A stretch of DNA of 9,639 bases from Magnetococcales bacterium (GCA_015229095.1 JADGCE010000056.1:5999-15637); one strand, 5' to 3'. Positions 1 to 7,834 are shown, counted from the stretch's first letter. The notes: generated from the sequence alone by a model not told the origin. Program-made: numbers and translations.

Positions 1-1
1 C

Positions 2-1969
2 CTACCGCCTCCCCCACTGGCTGAAAGGTTTGCGCACGGCAATCTGCATGCCCCGACTCTCCACCACGTCGGCTGGCATCTCTTTCAAAAACCGCGAGGC
101 CATACTCTGCTCCCAGCGGTTCATCATCAAACGACGGCGGGCGTGGCAGAGATAAAGCCGCTCTTTGGCGCGGGTCATCCCCACATACAGCAGGCGTCGC
201 TCCTCCTCCACCCCCCCTTCATCCATGGCCAGCTTGTGGGGCAAAAGCCCCTCCTCCAGACCAACCAAAAAAACAACCCTGAATTCCAAACCCTTGGCCG
301 CATGCAGGGTGGAGACAACGAGACGATTGCTTTCCCTCTCCTGACCCGCCCTGGGGGGGTCGGACTCCAGGGCGGCCTGTTCCAGAAAAGTCGTCAGATC
401 GCTGGTCTGCACCAGAAAGCTCTGCAACTCCCGAATGTTTTCCCGTTTTTCCTCTTCCCGTTCCGCACCGGTCAGGCTCTCCCAGTAACCGGAACTCTCC
501 AACACGTGTTGCAAAACCTCCTCGGCAGAGACCGAACGGGCCAGGAGACGACCGGCATCGATCACCGTCACAAACTCCGCCAGACTTTTGCGGGCCGCCG
601 GTCCCAGCAGGCTGGTGCCGACCAACTGCCGCGCCCCCTCCAGCAGGGAGATCCCCTGCTGGCTGGCCTGCTTCTGGATGGCCGCCAGGGTGGCCGGTCC
701 CAGCTTGCGACTGGGCACATTCAGCACCCGCTCGAAGGCGACATCATCCTGGGAAATATAGACCAGACGCAGATAGGCCACGGCATCGCGCACCTCTGCC
801 CGATCCATGAAACGCAATCCTCCGACAATCTGGTAGGGAAGATCCTGACGATGCAAGGCCTCCTCCAGAACACGGGTCTGATAGGCGGTGCGCACCAGGA
901 CCGCCACCCGGGCAAAATCGCCATCCGCACAGAGACGGGCGGCCTCGGCGGCCACAAAACGGGCTTCGTCCGCCCCATCCTCGGCCACATAACGCTGCAC
1001 CCGCGCCCCTGCATCCCCCTGGGTCCAGAGGGTTTTTCCCATGCGTTCAATGTTATGGTCGATCAGCGCGCTGGCGGCGCGCAAAATATTGCCCGTGGAG
1101 CGATAGTTTTGTTCCAGACGAATCACCTGCACATCGGGAAAGTTTTCCTTGAAACGCAGCATGTTGTCCAAACGAGCTCCCCGCCAGCTGTAGATGGATT
1201 GATCGTCATCCCCCACCACGCAGATATTGCCATGCACAGCGGCCAACAGCCGAATCCATTCATACTGCACCCGGTTGGTATCCTGGTATTCATCCACCAG
1301 GATATGGACAAAACGCTGCTGAAAGCTCTCCAACACCTCGGGATGTTCCTGCCACAGGGTGAGGCAGTTGGCCAGCAGATCGGCAAAATCCATCCCGTTG
1401 AGACGACGCAGCTCCGCCTGATATTCCAGCATCAGCGCCACCACCGCGCTGCGGTCCGCCTCCCGCTGGATCTGCTTGGAGCCGATATCGGTCGCCTGCA
1501 AACCCTCCTCCTTCCAGCGGGAAAAGCTGCCGGCCAACCGCTTGGGCGTCCAGTAGAGATGCTCAAACCCCTGCCGCACCACCAATTTTTTAATGATTTG
1601 CAGCTGCTCATCCCCGTCAAAAATCAAAAAATCGTTGTTGTAGTGCAGATATCCCGCATACTGGCGCAGGATGCGCGCCCCCATGCCATGAAAGGTGCCG
1701 ATCCAAAGACGTTGCACCGCCTCGGCCTCCAGGTGCAACAACTCCGTCACCCGATCGCGCATCTCCCTGGCCGCTTTGTTGGTGAAGGTAACGGCCAGAA
1801 CCCGTTCCGGGGCCACCGCCCCACTCTGCAACAGATGGGCGAGGCGGCGGGTCAACACCCGGGTTTTGCCCGACCCGGCTCCGGCCAGCACCATGACCGC
1901 CCCCTGCTGGGCCAGAACAGCCACCCGTTGCGGTGGGTTTAACGCCTCCAGCAGATGATTCTCTTCCAT
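2..1969 (-). CDS. UvrD/PcrA/Rep-type superfamily 1A DNA helicase, short form
   Basis: An ATP-dependent 3'-5' DNA helicase of the UvrD/PcrA/Rep group, which unwinds DNA in excision repair, mismatch repair or stalled-fork restart. All superfamily 1 motifs are visible: Walker A AGAGSGKT (residues 29-36), motif Ia around VTFTNKAAREM (60-70), Ib GTFHGMGARIL (91-101), Walker B/motif II LVDEYQDT (224-231), motif III VVGDDDQSIYSWRG (251-264), motif IV LEQNYRST (285-292), the 2B-region GLRFMDRAEVRDAVAYLRL (384-402), motif V TLHAAKGLEF (554-563) and motif VI EEERRLLYVGMTRAKERL (588-605). The protein has 655 residues and stops about 50 residues after motif VI, so it lacks the C-terminal Tudor-like extension of typical UvrD and PcrA (about 720 residues); its length is nearer to Rep. 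The start lies 20 bases after the CLC stop, which suggests a shared transcript; the ribosome binding site is weak (GAGAG). The exact subfamily is not resolved, so no symbol is given. Confidence 0.95.
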   Translation of the reverse strand: MEENHLLEALNPPQRVAVLAQQGAVMVLAGAGSGKTRVLTRRLAHLLQSGAVAPERVLAVTFTNKAAREMRDRVTELLHLEAEAVQRLWIGTFHGMGARILRQYAGYLHYNNDFLIFDGDEQLQIIKKLVVRQGFEHLYWTPKRLAGSFSRWKEEGLQATDIGSKQIQREADRSAVVALMLEYQAELRRLNGMDFADLLANCLTLWQEHPEVLESFQQRFVHILVDEYQDTNRVQYEWIRLLAAVHGNICVVGDDDQSIYSWRGARLDNMLRFKENFPDVQVIRLEQNYRSTGNILRAASALIDHNIERMGKTLWTQGDAGARVQRYVAEDGADEARFVAAEAARLCADGDFARVAVLVRTAYQTRVLEEALHRQDLPYQIVGGLRFMDRAEVRDAVAYLRLVYISQDDVAFERVLNVPSRKLGPATLAAIQKQASQQGISLLEGARQLVGTSLLGPAARKSLAEFVTVIDAGRLLARSVSAEEVLQHVLESSGYWESLTGAEREEEKRENIRELQSFLVQTSDLTTFLEQAALESDPPRAGQERESNRLVVSTLHAAKGLEFRVVFLVGLEEGLLPHKLAMDEGGVEEERRLLYVGMTRAKERLYLCHARRRLMMNRWEQSMASRFLKEMPADVVESRGMQIAVRKPFSQWGRR

Positions 1970-1989
1970 AGGATACGCACTCTCTCTCG

Positions 1990-3744
1990 TTATAGGTTGC
2001 CCGTTTCCCGTTCCATCAGGGCTTTGTTGTAGGCCCGGACAAGATCATGATCGGTGATCATGCCCACCACATGGTCCGGCTGTGCGGCCGACACCACGGG
2101 CAACTGCTCCACATCACCCACCCCCATATGGCGGAAGGCGGTGTATAAATTGTCGGCGTCGGTCACGGTCACCGTGGAGAGGCTGACAATATCCCGCACC
2201 AGAACCAGATCCTCCTGCCCCTCCTCGTGGAGAATACCCCGAATATCCTGAAAGGAGACCAACCCTTTGAATCGTCCTGCGCTGTCCACCACCAGATAGT
2301 GCTCCTCTTGGGAACGGCTGATCTGTTCCCGCATCTGGCGAATGCTCAAGGTATCCAGCAGTCGCTCGCAATCCCGCTGCATCACCGCTGCGACAGGGAT
2401 CTGGTTCAGCAGACCGGACTCCCGCCCGGACCACAGGTGGATATTTTTCCGCCGCAATCCCCGGGTGTAGACCGAATCCTGATAGAGCTGGGTGACCAGC
2501 AGGGAGGCGACGATGGAGGTGAGCATCAAGGCCAGCATGATGCGATAGTCGTTGGTCAGCTCAAACAGGATAAGGATGGAGGTGAGGGGGGCACCCAGCA
2601 CGGCGGCCACCATGGCACCCATCCCCACCAGGGTATAGGCTCCGGAACCGGCGGCCAGTTCCGGCATCCAGGCATGGACCACGGTGCCAAAACTGCCCCC
2701 CAGCATGGCCCCCAGAAAGAGCACGGGGGTAAATTCACCCCCTGCAAAGCCGCTGCCCAGGGTGACGGCGGTGGCGACAATTTTGGCCAGCAGAAGAACA
2801 AGGAGCAGCCCCCCCTCCATCTCCTCCAGCAGGGCCAGGTTCATGGTGTCATAACCGACCCCCAGCACCTGGGGCAGCAGCAGGGCGAGCAGGCCGACCC
2901 CCAGGCCGCCCAGGATGGGCCTCAAATAGTTGGGAATGGGAAGCCGCCGCATCCACTCTTCGGTTTTAAACAGGGTGGCCATGAACAGGATGGCGGTCAG
3001 CCCGCATAGCAGCCCCAATCCCACATAGGCCGGTATTTCCCAGGCTGAAACCAGGGTATAGTGGGGCACGATAAAGGCGGGATAATCCCCCAGGTGCATG
3101 CGGGCCACCACGGTGGCGATCACCGAGGAGAGCACGATGGGGGAAAAGGTGGCCAGGCCATAGTCGGCCAGGATCACCTCCAGGGCAAACATGACCCCGG
3201 CGATGGGCGCATTGAAGGAGGCGGCGATACCGGCGGCGGCTCCGCAGCCGACGATGGTGCGCATGTGGCGCGGGGCGACGCGCAGGTGCCCCCCCAGGGA
3301 GGCGGCCAGGGTGGCACCCAGATGGATCACCGGACCTTCCCGCCCCACCGAAGCCCCGCAGCCGATGGAGAGGGCACTGGCCAACATTTTGACCAGACCA
3401 TCGCGCAGGTTCATGCGGCCACCGTGCAGGGCGACCGAGGCCATCACCTCCGGAACCCCCTGGATGTGGGTGTGGGACAGGAAAAAATGGGTCAGCAGGC
3501 CGACGATGAGACCGCCCAGCATCAGCATCAGGAGAACATGCCACCAGGGCAGGGTCAAAATGATGGCCACCACCCCCTCATGGCCATCCCCCATGAACAG
3601 GGTTTGGAAGAGCGCGATCAGGGCACGAAAAAAGATGGCCCCGTAGCCCACCAGCAGACCGATAAAGACCGCCACCACCGACAGCACAATGTGTTCGTTG
3701 ACCGGAAAGGCGGAGAGAAAGCGACGAGACAGTGACATGGTCAT
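1990..3744 (-). CDS. CLC-family chloride channel/antiporter with C-terminal CBS pair
   Basis: An inner-membrane CLC anion transporter (chloride/proton exchange or chloride conduction). From the ATG at 3744 it has 584 residues. The N-terminal half is hydrophobic with multiple membrane helices. Family signatures are GREGP with the gating glutamate (residues 134-138, Glu136), GGEFTP, matching the GxFxP motif (335-340), and a DSVYTRGL segment with the conserved pore tyrosine (Tyr426). The first filter motif, normally GxGxP, reads IQGVPE. The proton-glutamate position of E. coli ClcA (Glu203) appears to be valine here (ALEV, Glu189-Val190). Two CBS domains follow (about 450-510 and 515-575) and usually bind adenine nucleotides. 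The frame stays open to a GTG at 3849, but the added residues look non-CLC and no good ribosome site precedes that GTG. ATG 3744 or 3738 is preferred. An AGGAGG at 3762-3767 lies rather far (17 bases) from 3744. Probably co-transcribed with the downstream helicase. Confidence 0.93.
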   Translation of the reverse strand: MTMSLSRRFLSAFPVNEHIVLSVVAVFIGLLVGYGAIFFRALIALFQTLFMGDGHEGVVAIILTLPWWHVLLMLMLGGLIVGLLTHFFLSHTHIQGVPEVMASVALHGGRMNLRDGLVKMLASALSIGCGASVGREGPVIHLGATLAASLGGHLRVAPRHMRTIVGCGAAAGIAASFNAPIAGVMFALEVILADYGLATFSPIVLSSVIATVVARMHLGDYPAFIVPHYTLVSAWEIPAYVGLGLLCGLTAILFMATLFKTEEWMRRLPIPNYLRPILGGLGVGLLALLLPQVLGVGYDTMNLALLEEMEGGLLLVLLLAKIVATAVTLGSGFAGGEFTPVLFLGAMLGGSFGTVVHAWMPELAAGSGAYTLVGMGAMVAAVLGAPLTSILILFELTNDYRIMLALMLTSIVASLLVTQLYQDSVYTRGLRRKNIHLWSGRESGLLNQIPVAAVMQRDCERLLDTLSIRQMREQISRSQEEHYLVVDSAGRFKGLVSFQDIRGILHEEGQEDLVLVRDIVSLSTVTVTDADNLYTAFRHMGVGDVEQLPVVSAAQPDHVVGMITDHDLVRAYNKALMERETGNL

Positions 3745-3822
3745 TCCGGCATGGGGCCGGGCCTCCTGAAAAGTTCCGGTTTTACTCTTGCGGCAGAGAG
3801 ACCGATAAGAGGGGTAAGGGGG

Positions 3823-3851
3823 ATAGTAGCCCTGCTGCTGCAGATGCACAA
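3823..3851 (-). promoter_or_regulatory. Possible sigma-70-like promoter for the CLC-helicase unit
   Basis: On the minus strand, TTGTGC (3851-3846) is followed after 17 bases by TACTAT (3828-3823). This matches the sigma-70 consensus at 3 of 6 and 4 of 6 positions with ideal spacing. Its place about 80 bases before the preferred CLC start fits, and it overlaps the extended GTG start at 3849, which would rule that start out. Matches of this quality also occur by chance. Confidence 0.25.
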
Positions 3852-3886
3852 GTCATACCCACGCAAAAAGGAACCCTGGAGAAAAA

Positions 3887-4237
3887 ATGATCGCGCCCAC
3901 CGTTTCGCCGACCTCCCCTCCACCGCCGCCGGAACCGTTCCGGCTGGCCGCCCATACGGCACCGGCATCCGCTGATCGCAGGGATGAGGTGGCCTTCTCT
4001 CCAGAGGCCCGCTCCCGACTGGAGAGTCAACGGGCCCTCTCCCGCCCGCAGGCGTTGCTCTCTCCGGCGCAGATGCAGGTCAAGGCAAGCCTGTTGCGCA
4101 CCTTTCTGGAAATTTTGTTTGGCCGGGCGGAGAGCGAACAGGAGAGCCCGGAACAGGAAACGGTCCAGGCGGTCCTGGACGAACCCGCCACCCAGGAGGC
4201 CCTGCAGACCCTGCGCGACAACGGCTGGATCGCCTGA
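3887..4237 (+). CDS. Small protein of unknown function, Pro-rich N-terminus and helical C-terminus
   Basis: I do not recognise this 116-residue protein. The reading frame is supported by a GGAG ribosome site (3878-3881) five bases before the ATG and by a composition unlike a shadow frame. The N-terminal 35 residues are rich in Pro, Ala, Ser and Thr (a PPPPPEP run near residues 12-18) and look disordered. An FSPEARSRLES segment follows (about 37-47), then a predicted helical region (about 59-85) with a hydrophobic stretch SLLRTFLEILFG, then an acidic segment (ESEQESPEQET) and a C-terminal helix ending in DNGWIA. There is no signal peptide and no clear membrane helix. It is divergent from the CLC gene (shared 142-base gap) and converges on the diguanylate cyclase gene with a 53-base gap. 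The opposite strand also carries open frames here, but they lack ribosome sites and plausible protein composition. Confidence 0.7.
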   Translation: MIAPTVSPTSPPPPPEPFRLAAHTAPASADRRDEVAFSPEARSRLESQRALSRPQALLSPAQMQVKASLLRTFLEILFGRAESEQESPEQETVQAVLDEPATQEALQTLRDNGWIA

Positions 4238-4290
4238 ATCCTCTCGCAGGTGCATCGCCTCGAAACAACAATAGGGTGCCCTGTTCCAGA

Positions 4291-6069
4291 CTAATGGCTG
4301 ATAATCACCCGGTTGCGACCCCCTCTTTTGGCTCGGTAGAGGGCCTGGTCGGCCCGTTCCATGGCCTGTTCGATGGGTTCATGGGGTTGGCGAAAGGCCA
4401 CGCCCGCGCTGATGGTCACCGTGTGGTGGTGCATCGGTTCCGCAAACACCCAGAGGGAGACCTGCTGGCGAATGCGCTCGGCGATGGCCAATGCCGCCTC
4501 CTGGGGGGTGCCCATGATGAACAGGAGAAATTCCTCTCCCCCCAACCGCACCGGCAGATCCATGCTGCGGCTGTTGTCCATCAACAAACGCGCCACTTGG
4601 TGCAACACCGCATCCCCCATGGCATGACCGTAGGTGTCGTTGATTACCTTGAAATGGTCCACATCAAAGGCCGCCACCGCGATGGTGGCGTTGGCATCCC
4701 GGTTGTGAATCTGGCACAGCCGGCCCATGGCCTCCTGCATATAGTGCCGGGTATACAACCCGGTGAGGGCATCCCGGATGGAACGTTCATAGGCACTCTG
4801 CCGCTCCGCATCCATCATCCGCAGCAGGGATTCCCGCTCCACCGCCACCGCCAGGGGCAGGCTCAACTGCTCCAGAAGATGGAGCAGCTCTTCGCTCAGG
4901 AGTGCCGGTTCCGTCAGGCGCAAAATCACCAGGGAACGCGCCTGTTCGGTCGGAAAGGAGAAGAGCGGCAAGACCAGCCCCTGCACCACCGACTCCTCTC
5001 CCTGGGTGATCCCATCGCCGGGAATCAGCTGATAGGCGTTCCCTGCACACTGGTTCAACCATGCCTGGCGATCGCTGCCCAGCAGGGCGGCACAGGCAGG
5101 GGGTGGGGGGGTGCGAACACCGCGAAAGCCATTTTCCGGGGCCAGACAGAGGGGCGCTCCCGATTCCATCAGGGTGTAAAAGTCCAGACCGACAATGGGC
5201 AGCAAGGGTTTGGCCAACTCCAGAATACGCTCGGCCACCTCACTGAAATCCCGATGCAACACAAGGGTCTGGATCATCTCCCGCAGCAGGCGGTTCAGAT
5301 GGGAGAGACGCCGATAGTCCGAATGGGTGTGGGTCATCAAAAACAGACCGCAATCCAGCTCCTTGAGGCGATTGATCACAAAGGCCACCAGGGGCTCCGG
5401 AATGATGGAGCCGTGCTGGGGGGCGATCAGACGGATGGGCCATTGTTCCATGGCGGCCAAACCATGAGACAAAATGTCCCGACTGGGCATATAGTGTTCG
5501 TGGAAGGTTTGAATGGCCGCAAAGCACCCTTCATCCTGGGCAAACAGGGGGGAATCGTGGGAGAGCCCCCCGAACAGGTCACTGGAAAAGAGGGTGCCTG
5601 TATGCTCATCAAAGCTGCAAAAAGCCCCGGGAAAATGCAGATAGGGGGTAAAGATAAAACGCAGCCGCCGTCCCCCCAGATCCAGCTGCCAGCCCTGCTG
5701 TTCCACGCAGACCAACGGCATTTTTTTGAGACCCAAATGTTTCAGCAAGGTGTTGGCACGCCAATGGCTGAGCACCATGGCATCCGGACGGCTGACCAGT
5801 TCGTCCAGATGGGGCAAAATGGCCGTGATATCCGGGTCTTGATGATGACAGACAAAATAGCGGATGCGGGAGAGGGGAATCACCTCCTGAATCTTGCGCA
5901 GGGTTTCCGGAAAGGTGAGGGGGGAACCGGGATCAAACAGGACCGACTGCTCCCCCCACTCCAACAGATAGGCATGGCACTGGAAGGGATCTCCCGGCAA
6001 CCGGTGCCCTACCCACCAGATGTGGGGGGCAATCTCAAGGGCATGCTGCAGATCGGTGGAAGGCGTCAT
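4291..6069 (-). CDS. Diguanylate cyclase with N-terminal ODP/flavodiiron-like metallo-beta-lactamase-fold sensor domain
   Basis: A 592-residue soluble protein predicted to make cyclic di-GMP from two GTP. The C-terminal GGDEF domain (about 425-592) looks active: DALTGLYTRHY (433-443), the metal-binding segment FDVDHFKVIND (468-478), the active-site signature GGEEF (510-514), and an inhibitory I-site RSMD (501-504) exactly five residues before it. The N-terminal 240 residues match the metallo-beta-lactamase fold of flavodiiron proteins and the ODP sensor family: HHQDPD (75-80), H145 in YLHFPG, D164 in FSSDLFGG and H219 in IAPQHGS occupy the diiron-ligand positions. One expected His after DPD is Ile81. 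No flavodoxin domain follows. Residues about 265-412 resemble a GAF domain. I infer control of cyclase activity by oxygen, iron or redox state. It is the last gene of the recF group, 35 bases after its neighbour. The start has only a weak, distant GGAG. Confidence 0.9.
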   Translation of the reverse strand: MTPSTDLQHALEIAPHIWWVGHRLPGDPFQCHAYLLEWGEQSVLFDPGSPLTFPETLRKIQEVIPLSRIRYFVCHHQDPDITAILPHLDELVSRPDAMVLSHWRANTLLKHLGLKKMPLVCVEQQGWQLDLGGRRLRFIFTPYLHFPGAFCSFDEHTGTLFSSDLFGGLSHDSPLFAQDEGCFAAIQTFHEHYMPSRDILSHGLAAMEQWPIRLIAPQHGSIIPEPLVAFVINRLKELDCGLFLMTHTHSDYRRLSHLNRLLREMIQTLVLHRDFSEVAERILELAKPLLPIVGLDFYTLMESGAPLCLAPENGFRGVRTPPPPACAALLGSDRQAWLNQCAGNAYQLIPGDGITQGEESVVQGLVLPLFSFPTEQARSLVILRLTEPALLSEELLHLLEQLSLPLAVAVERESLLRMMDAERQSAYERSIRDALTGLYTRHYMQEAMGRLCQIHNRDANATIAVAAFDVDHFKVINDTYGHAMGDAVLHQVARLLMDNSRSMDLPVRLGGEEFLLFIMGTPQEAALAIAERIRQQVSLWVFAEPMHHHTVTISAGVAFRQPHEPIEQAMERADQALYRAKRGGRNRVIISH

Positions 6070-6104
6070 GGCAGAACACAGGCTCCGCGAAAAAATTCCG
6101 GTAT

Positions 6105-6575
6105 TCAGGTCATGGCATCCAGCAATGCCCGCCAGCGATCCATGTCGTAGGTGCTCGGTTCCGTGCTGCGCTGGATGGGAATGCGGGTCAGAAAAACCCC
6201 CTCCTCCTCCGCCTCCCAGGCCATCTCATAGCCATTTTTTTCAATCAACTCCGCCAACTCCAGCAATGCGGTCAGCATCTGCTTTTTTTTGCGCAGATAA
6301 TCCTGCTCATAGATATGACGCAACCAGGAATCGGCCTCCTGGTCCGCCAACTGCTGCCACATCCAGGTGACCGGATGGTCATAGAGGGTATTTTCCCACT
6401 GTTTTTCATAGGCCTGCCGATCCGGCGTCTCTTCCGCCAGCTTGCCGATGATCAGCCAGATATCGGCCCCCGGCTCTTCGGTGAGCAGATGGACCTCGCC
6501 AAAGGCGAAGGGCTCCTCGTTTTTGTGGGCATGCAGCCATTGCCCCATCTTTCGGCACAACATCTCTGCTTCCAT
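6105..6575 (-). CDS. Unknown acidic, tryptophan-rich protein encoded between recF and the diguanylate cyclase
   Basis: I do not recognise this 156-residue protein. It starts three bases after the recF stop, with a GGGAG ribosome-site match inside the end of recF, so it is almost certainly co-transcribed and perhaps translationally coupled. It is soluble, without signal peptide or membrane helix. Acidic residues dominate, and it has eight tryptophans (W13, W40, W60, W71, W73, W84, W120, W148), a high proportion. Visible segments are a probable beta region with GADIWLIIGKL (36-46), a helical middle with KQWENTLYDHPVTWMWQQLADQ in two parts (58-79), a basic-then-hydrophobic helix YLRKKKQMLTALLELAELIE (93-112), and a C-terminal beta-like part (YEMAWEAEEEGVFLTRIP, 116-133). 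A start at Met5 is also possible. Its location suggests a partner role either with RecF or with the sensor cyclase, but nothing in the sequence decides between them. Confidence 0.8.
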   Translation of the reverse strand: MEAEMLCRKMGQWLHAHKNEEPFAFGEVHLLTEEPGADIWLIIGKLAEETPDRQAYEKQWENTLYDHPVTWMWQQLADQEADSWLRHIYEQDYLRKKKQMLTALLELAELIEKNGYEMAWEAEEEGVFLTRIPIQRSTEPSTYDMDRWRALLDAMT

Positions 6576-6578
6576 CGC

Positions 6579-7682
6579 TCAGCCACTCCCTGTCGTTGCA
6601 CAAGATTCCTGGGATTGGAAAACCCCCTCCACCACCTGCAACCGCTGCACAGGCCGCCGGGCAAAGCCGGGCAGTGCCGCCGCCGCGCACGTCGCCACAA
6701 ACAGCTGATTTTCCCCCGCCGCCAACACCCGCATCAGGCACTGGGCACCCTCCTGATCCAACTCGGTGCCGGGATCGTCCAGCAGCAGCAGAGGGGCCTC
6801 TCCCAACCGCTCCTGCAGCAGGCGGGCCTCTGCCAGCTTGAGGGCCAGCAAAAAACGTTTTTGCTGGCCACGGGAGGCAAAACGGGCCAACGCCCGGCCA
6901 TGGTACAAAAAGAGCGGATCGTCCCGATGGGGGCCCACGCTGGTACAGCCGCTGCGCTGGTCGGCAGGACGGCTGCGCACCAGAGCAGTCGCGTAGTCAT
7001 CCGGCTCCACCTGGCAGCGCATGTGCCAGCGATAGCCCTGGGGGTCCAGAGCCATGGCCTCCAGAAAGGGGGCAAGGGCCACTTCGACCTGCTGCAACAT
7101 CTGCTGGCGTTGCCGGGTCATCTCCCCCCCCAAATGGGCCAGGCGACTCTCCCAGGCATCAAACTCGCCTCCATTCCGGCATTGGCTGCGCAACAACTGG
7201 TTGCGGGCCCGCAGGGCGCTCTGATAATCCCGCACCAACCCGGCATAACCCCGTCTCTGGCAAAAGAGCATCCAATCCAGATGGTCCCGGCGCGCCTCCG
7301 GTGCGCCGCGAATGAGGGCCGGGGCATCCGGGGTCAACACGACGGCGGCCAAAACCTGCCCCATGGCCGAGGTGGTTGTCACCCCTTTGCCGTTCAGACG
7401 GACCATCTGCTGGCCAGACCGGGAGGCAAATTCCAGATGATGGGTCAGACCGCCGCTGATCACCTCCCCATGCAGATGAAACCCCTCCTGACCATGACGA
7501 CGCAGGAGAGAGGCCGGGGCGCGACGAAAGGAGCGGCCACTGGCCAGCAAACCGATCGCCTCCAGCAGATTGCTCTTGCCCTGGCCGTTGTCACCCAGGA
7601 GCAGATTCAAGCCGTCGCTCCAGCGCAGGTCGGCCTGGCTGATGTTGCGGAAATCCCGGATACGCAACCGTTCCAATTGCAT
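6579..7682 (-). CDS. recF: DNA replication/repair protein RecF
   Basis: RecF is an SMC-like ABC ATPase that helps load RecA at single-strand gaps with RecO and RecR. From the ATG at 7682 the protein has 367 residues, the usual family length, and begins in the standard way (MQLERLRIRDFRN). Motifs: Walker A GDNGQGKS (30-37), the ABC signature SRGQQKR (270-276) and Walker B LLLLDDPGTELD (298-309). The D-loop reads TELD, where SELD is more common, and PG replaces the usual residues after DD. The frame is open upstream to 7793, but that extension is not RecF-like and overlaps a good promoter, so the shorter start is chosen; AGGTG about nine bases upstream serves as ribosome site. RecF genes commonly sit behind dnaN and before gyrB. 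Here a 597-base gap and mgtE lie upstream, and an unknown gene and a diguanylate cyclase lie downstream. Confidence 0.96.
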   Translation of the reverse strand: MQLERLRIRDFRNISQADLRWSDGLNLLLGDNGQGKSNLLEAIGLLASGRSFRRAPASLLRRHGQEGFHLHGEVISGGLTHHLEFASRSGQQMVRLNGKGVTTTSAMGQVLAAVVLTPDAPALIRGAPEARRDHLDWMLFCQRRGYAGLVRDYQSALRARNQLLRSQCRNGGEFDAWESRLAHLGGEMTRQRQQMLQQVEVALAPFLEAMALDPQGYRWHMRCQVEPDDYATALVRSRPADQRSGCTSVGPHRDDPLFLYHGRALARFASRGQQKRFLLALKLAEARLLQERLGEAPLLLLDDPGTELDQEGAQCLMRVLAAGENQLFVATCAAAALPGFARRPVQRLQVVEGVFQSQESCATTGSG

Positions 7683-7755
7683 GGCGACACACCTGTTAGT
7701 CGGCAACGCCCAACGGAGAGCCGGCGGCAGCAGCCAAAACCCCACACACCCGCAG

Positions 7756-7783
7756 ATTTTCACCCAATGGCCCATGCTGTCAA
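7756..7783 (-). promoter_or_regulatory. Probable sigma-70 promoter of the recF group
   Basis: On the minus strand a perfect -35 box TTGACA (7783-7778) is followed after 16 bases by GAAAAT (7761-7756), matching the -10 consensus at 4 of 6 positions. Transcription would start near 7748 and leave a leader of roughly 65 bases before recF. The phased A-tracts at 7835-7863 lie about 55-80 bases upstream of the -35 box, where they could act as an UP-like or bending element. Confidence 0.5.
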
Positions 7784-7834
7784 GGGAGCGCAACGATCCC
7801 CAGGATACTCGCTAATCGGTGCCCGCAGAGAGTA

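Noticed and set aside
143..1942. Long plus-strand open frame opposite the helicase
   Set aside because: It is the antisense shadow of a gene with all helicase motifs; the translation is rich in Gln, His and Gly without domain-like segments.
4267..4285. Near-palindrome in the convergent gap as a bidirectional terminator
   Set aside because: The AGGG/CCCT arms leave only a two-base loop, so the hairpin cannot form well, and no T-tract follows on either side.
4276..6150. Long plus-strand open frame opposite the diguanylate cyclase
   Set aside because: Antisense shadow in GC-rich DNA; the minus-strand frame has full catalytic motifs.
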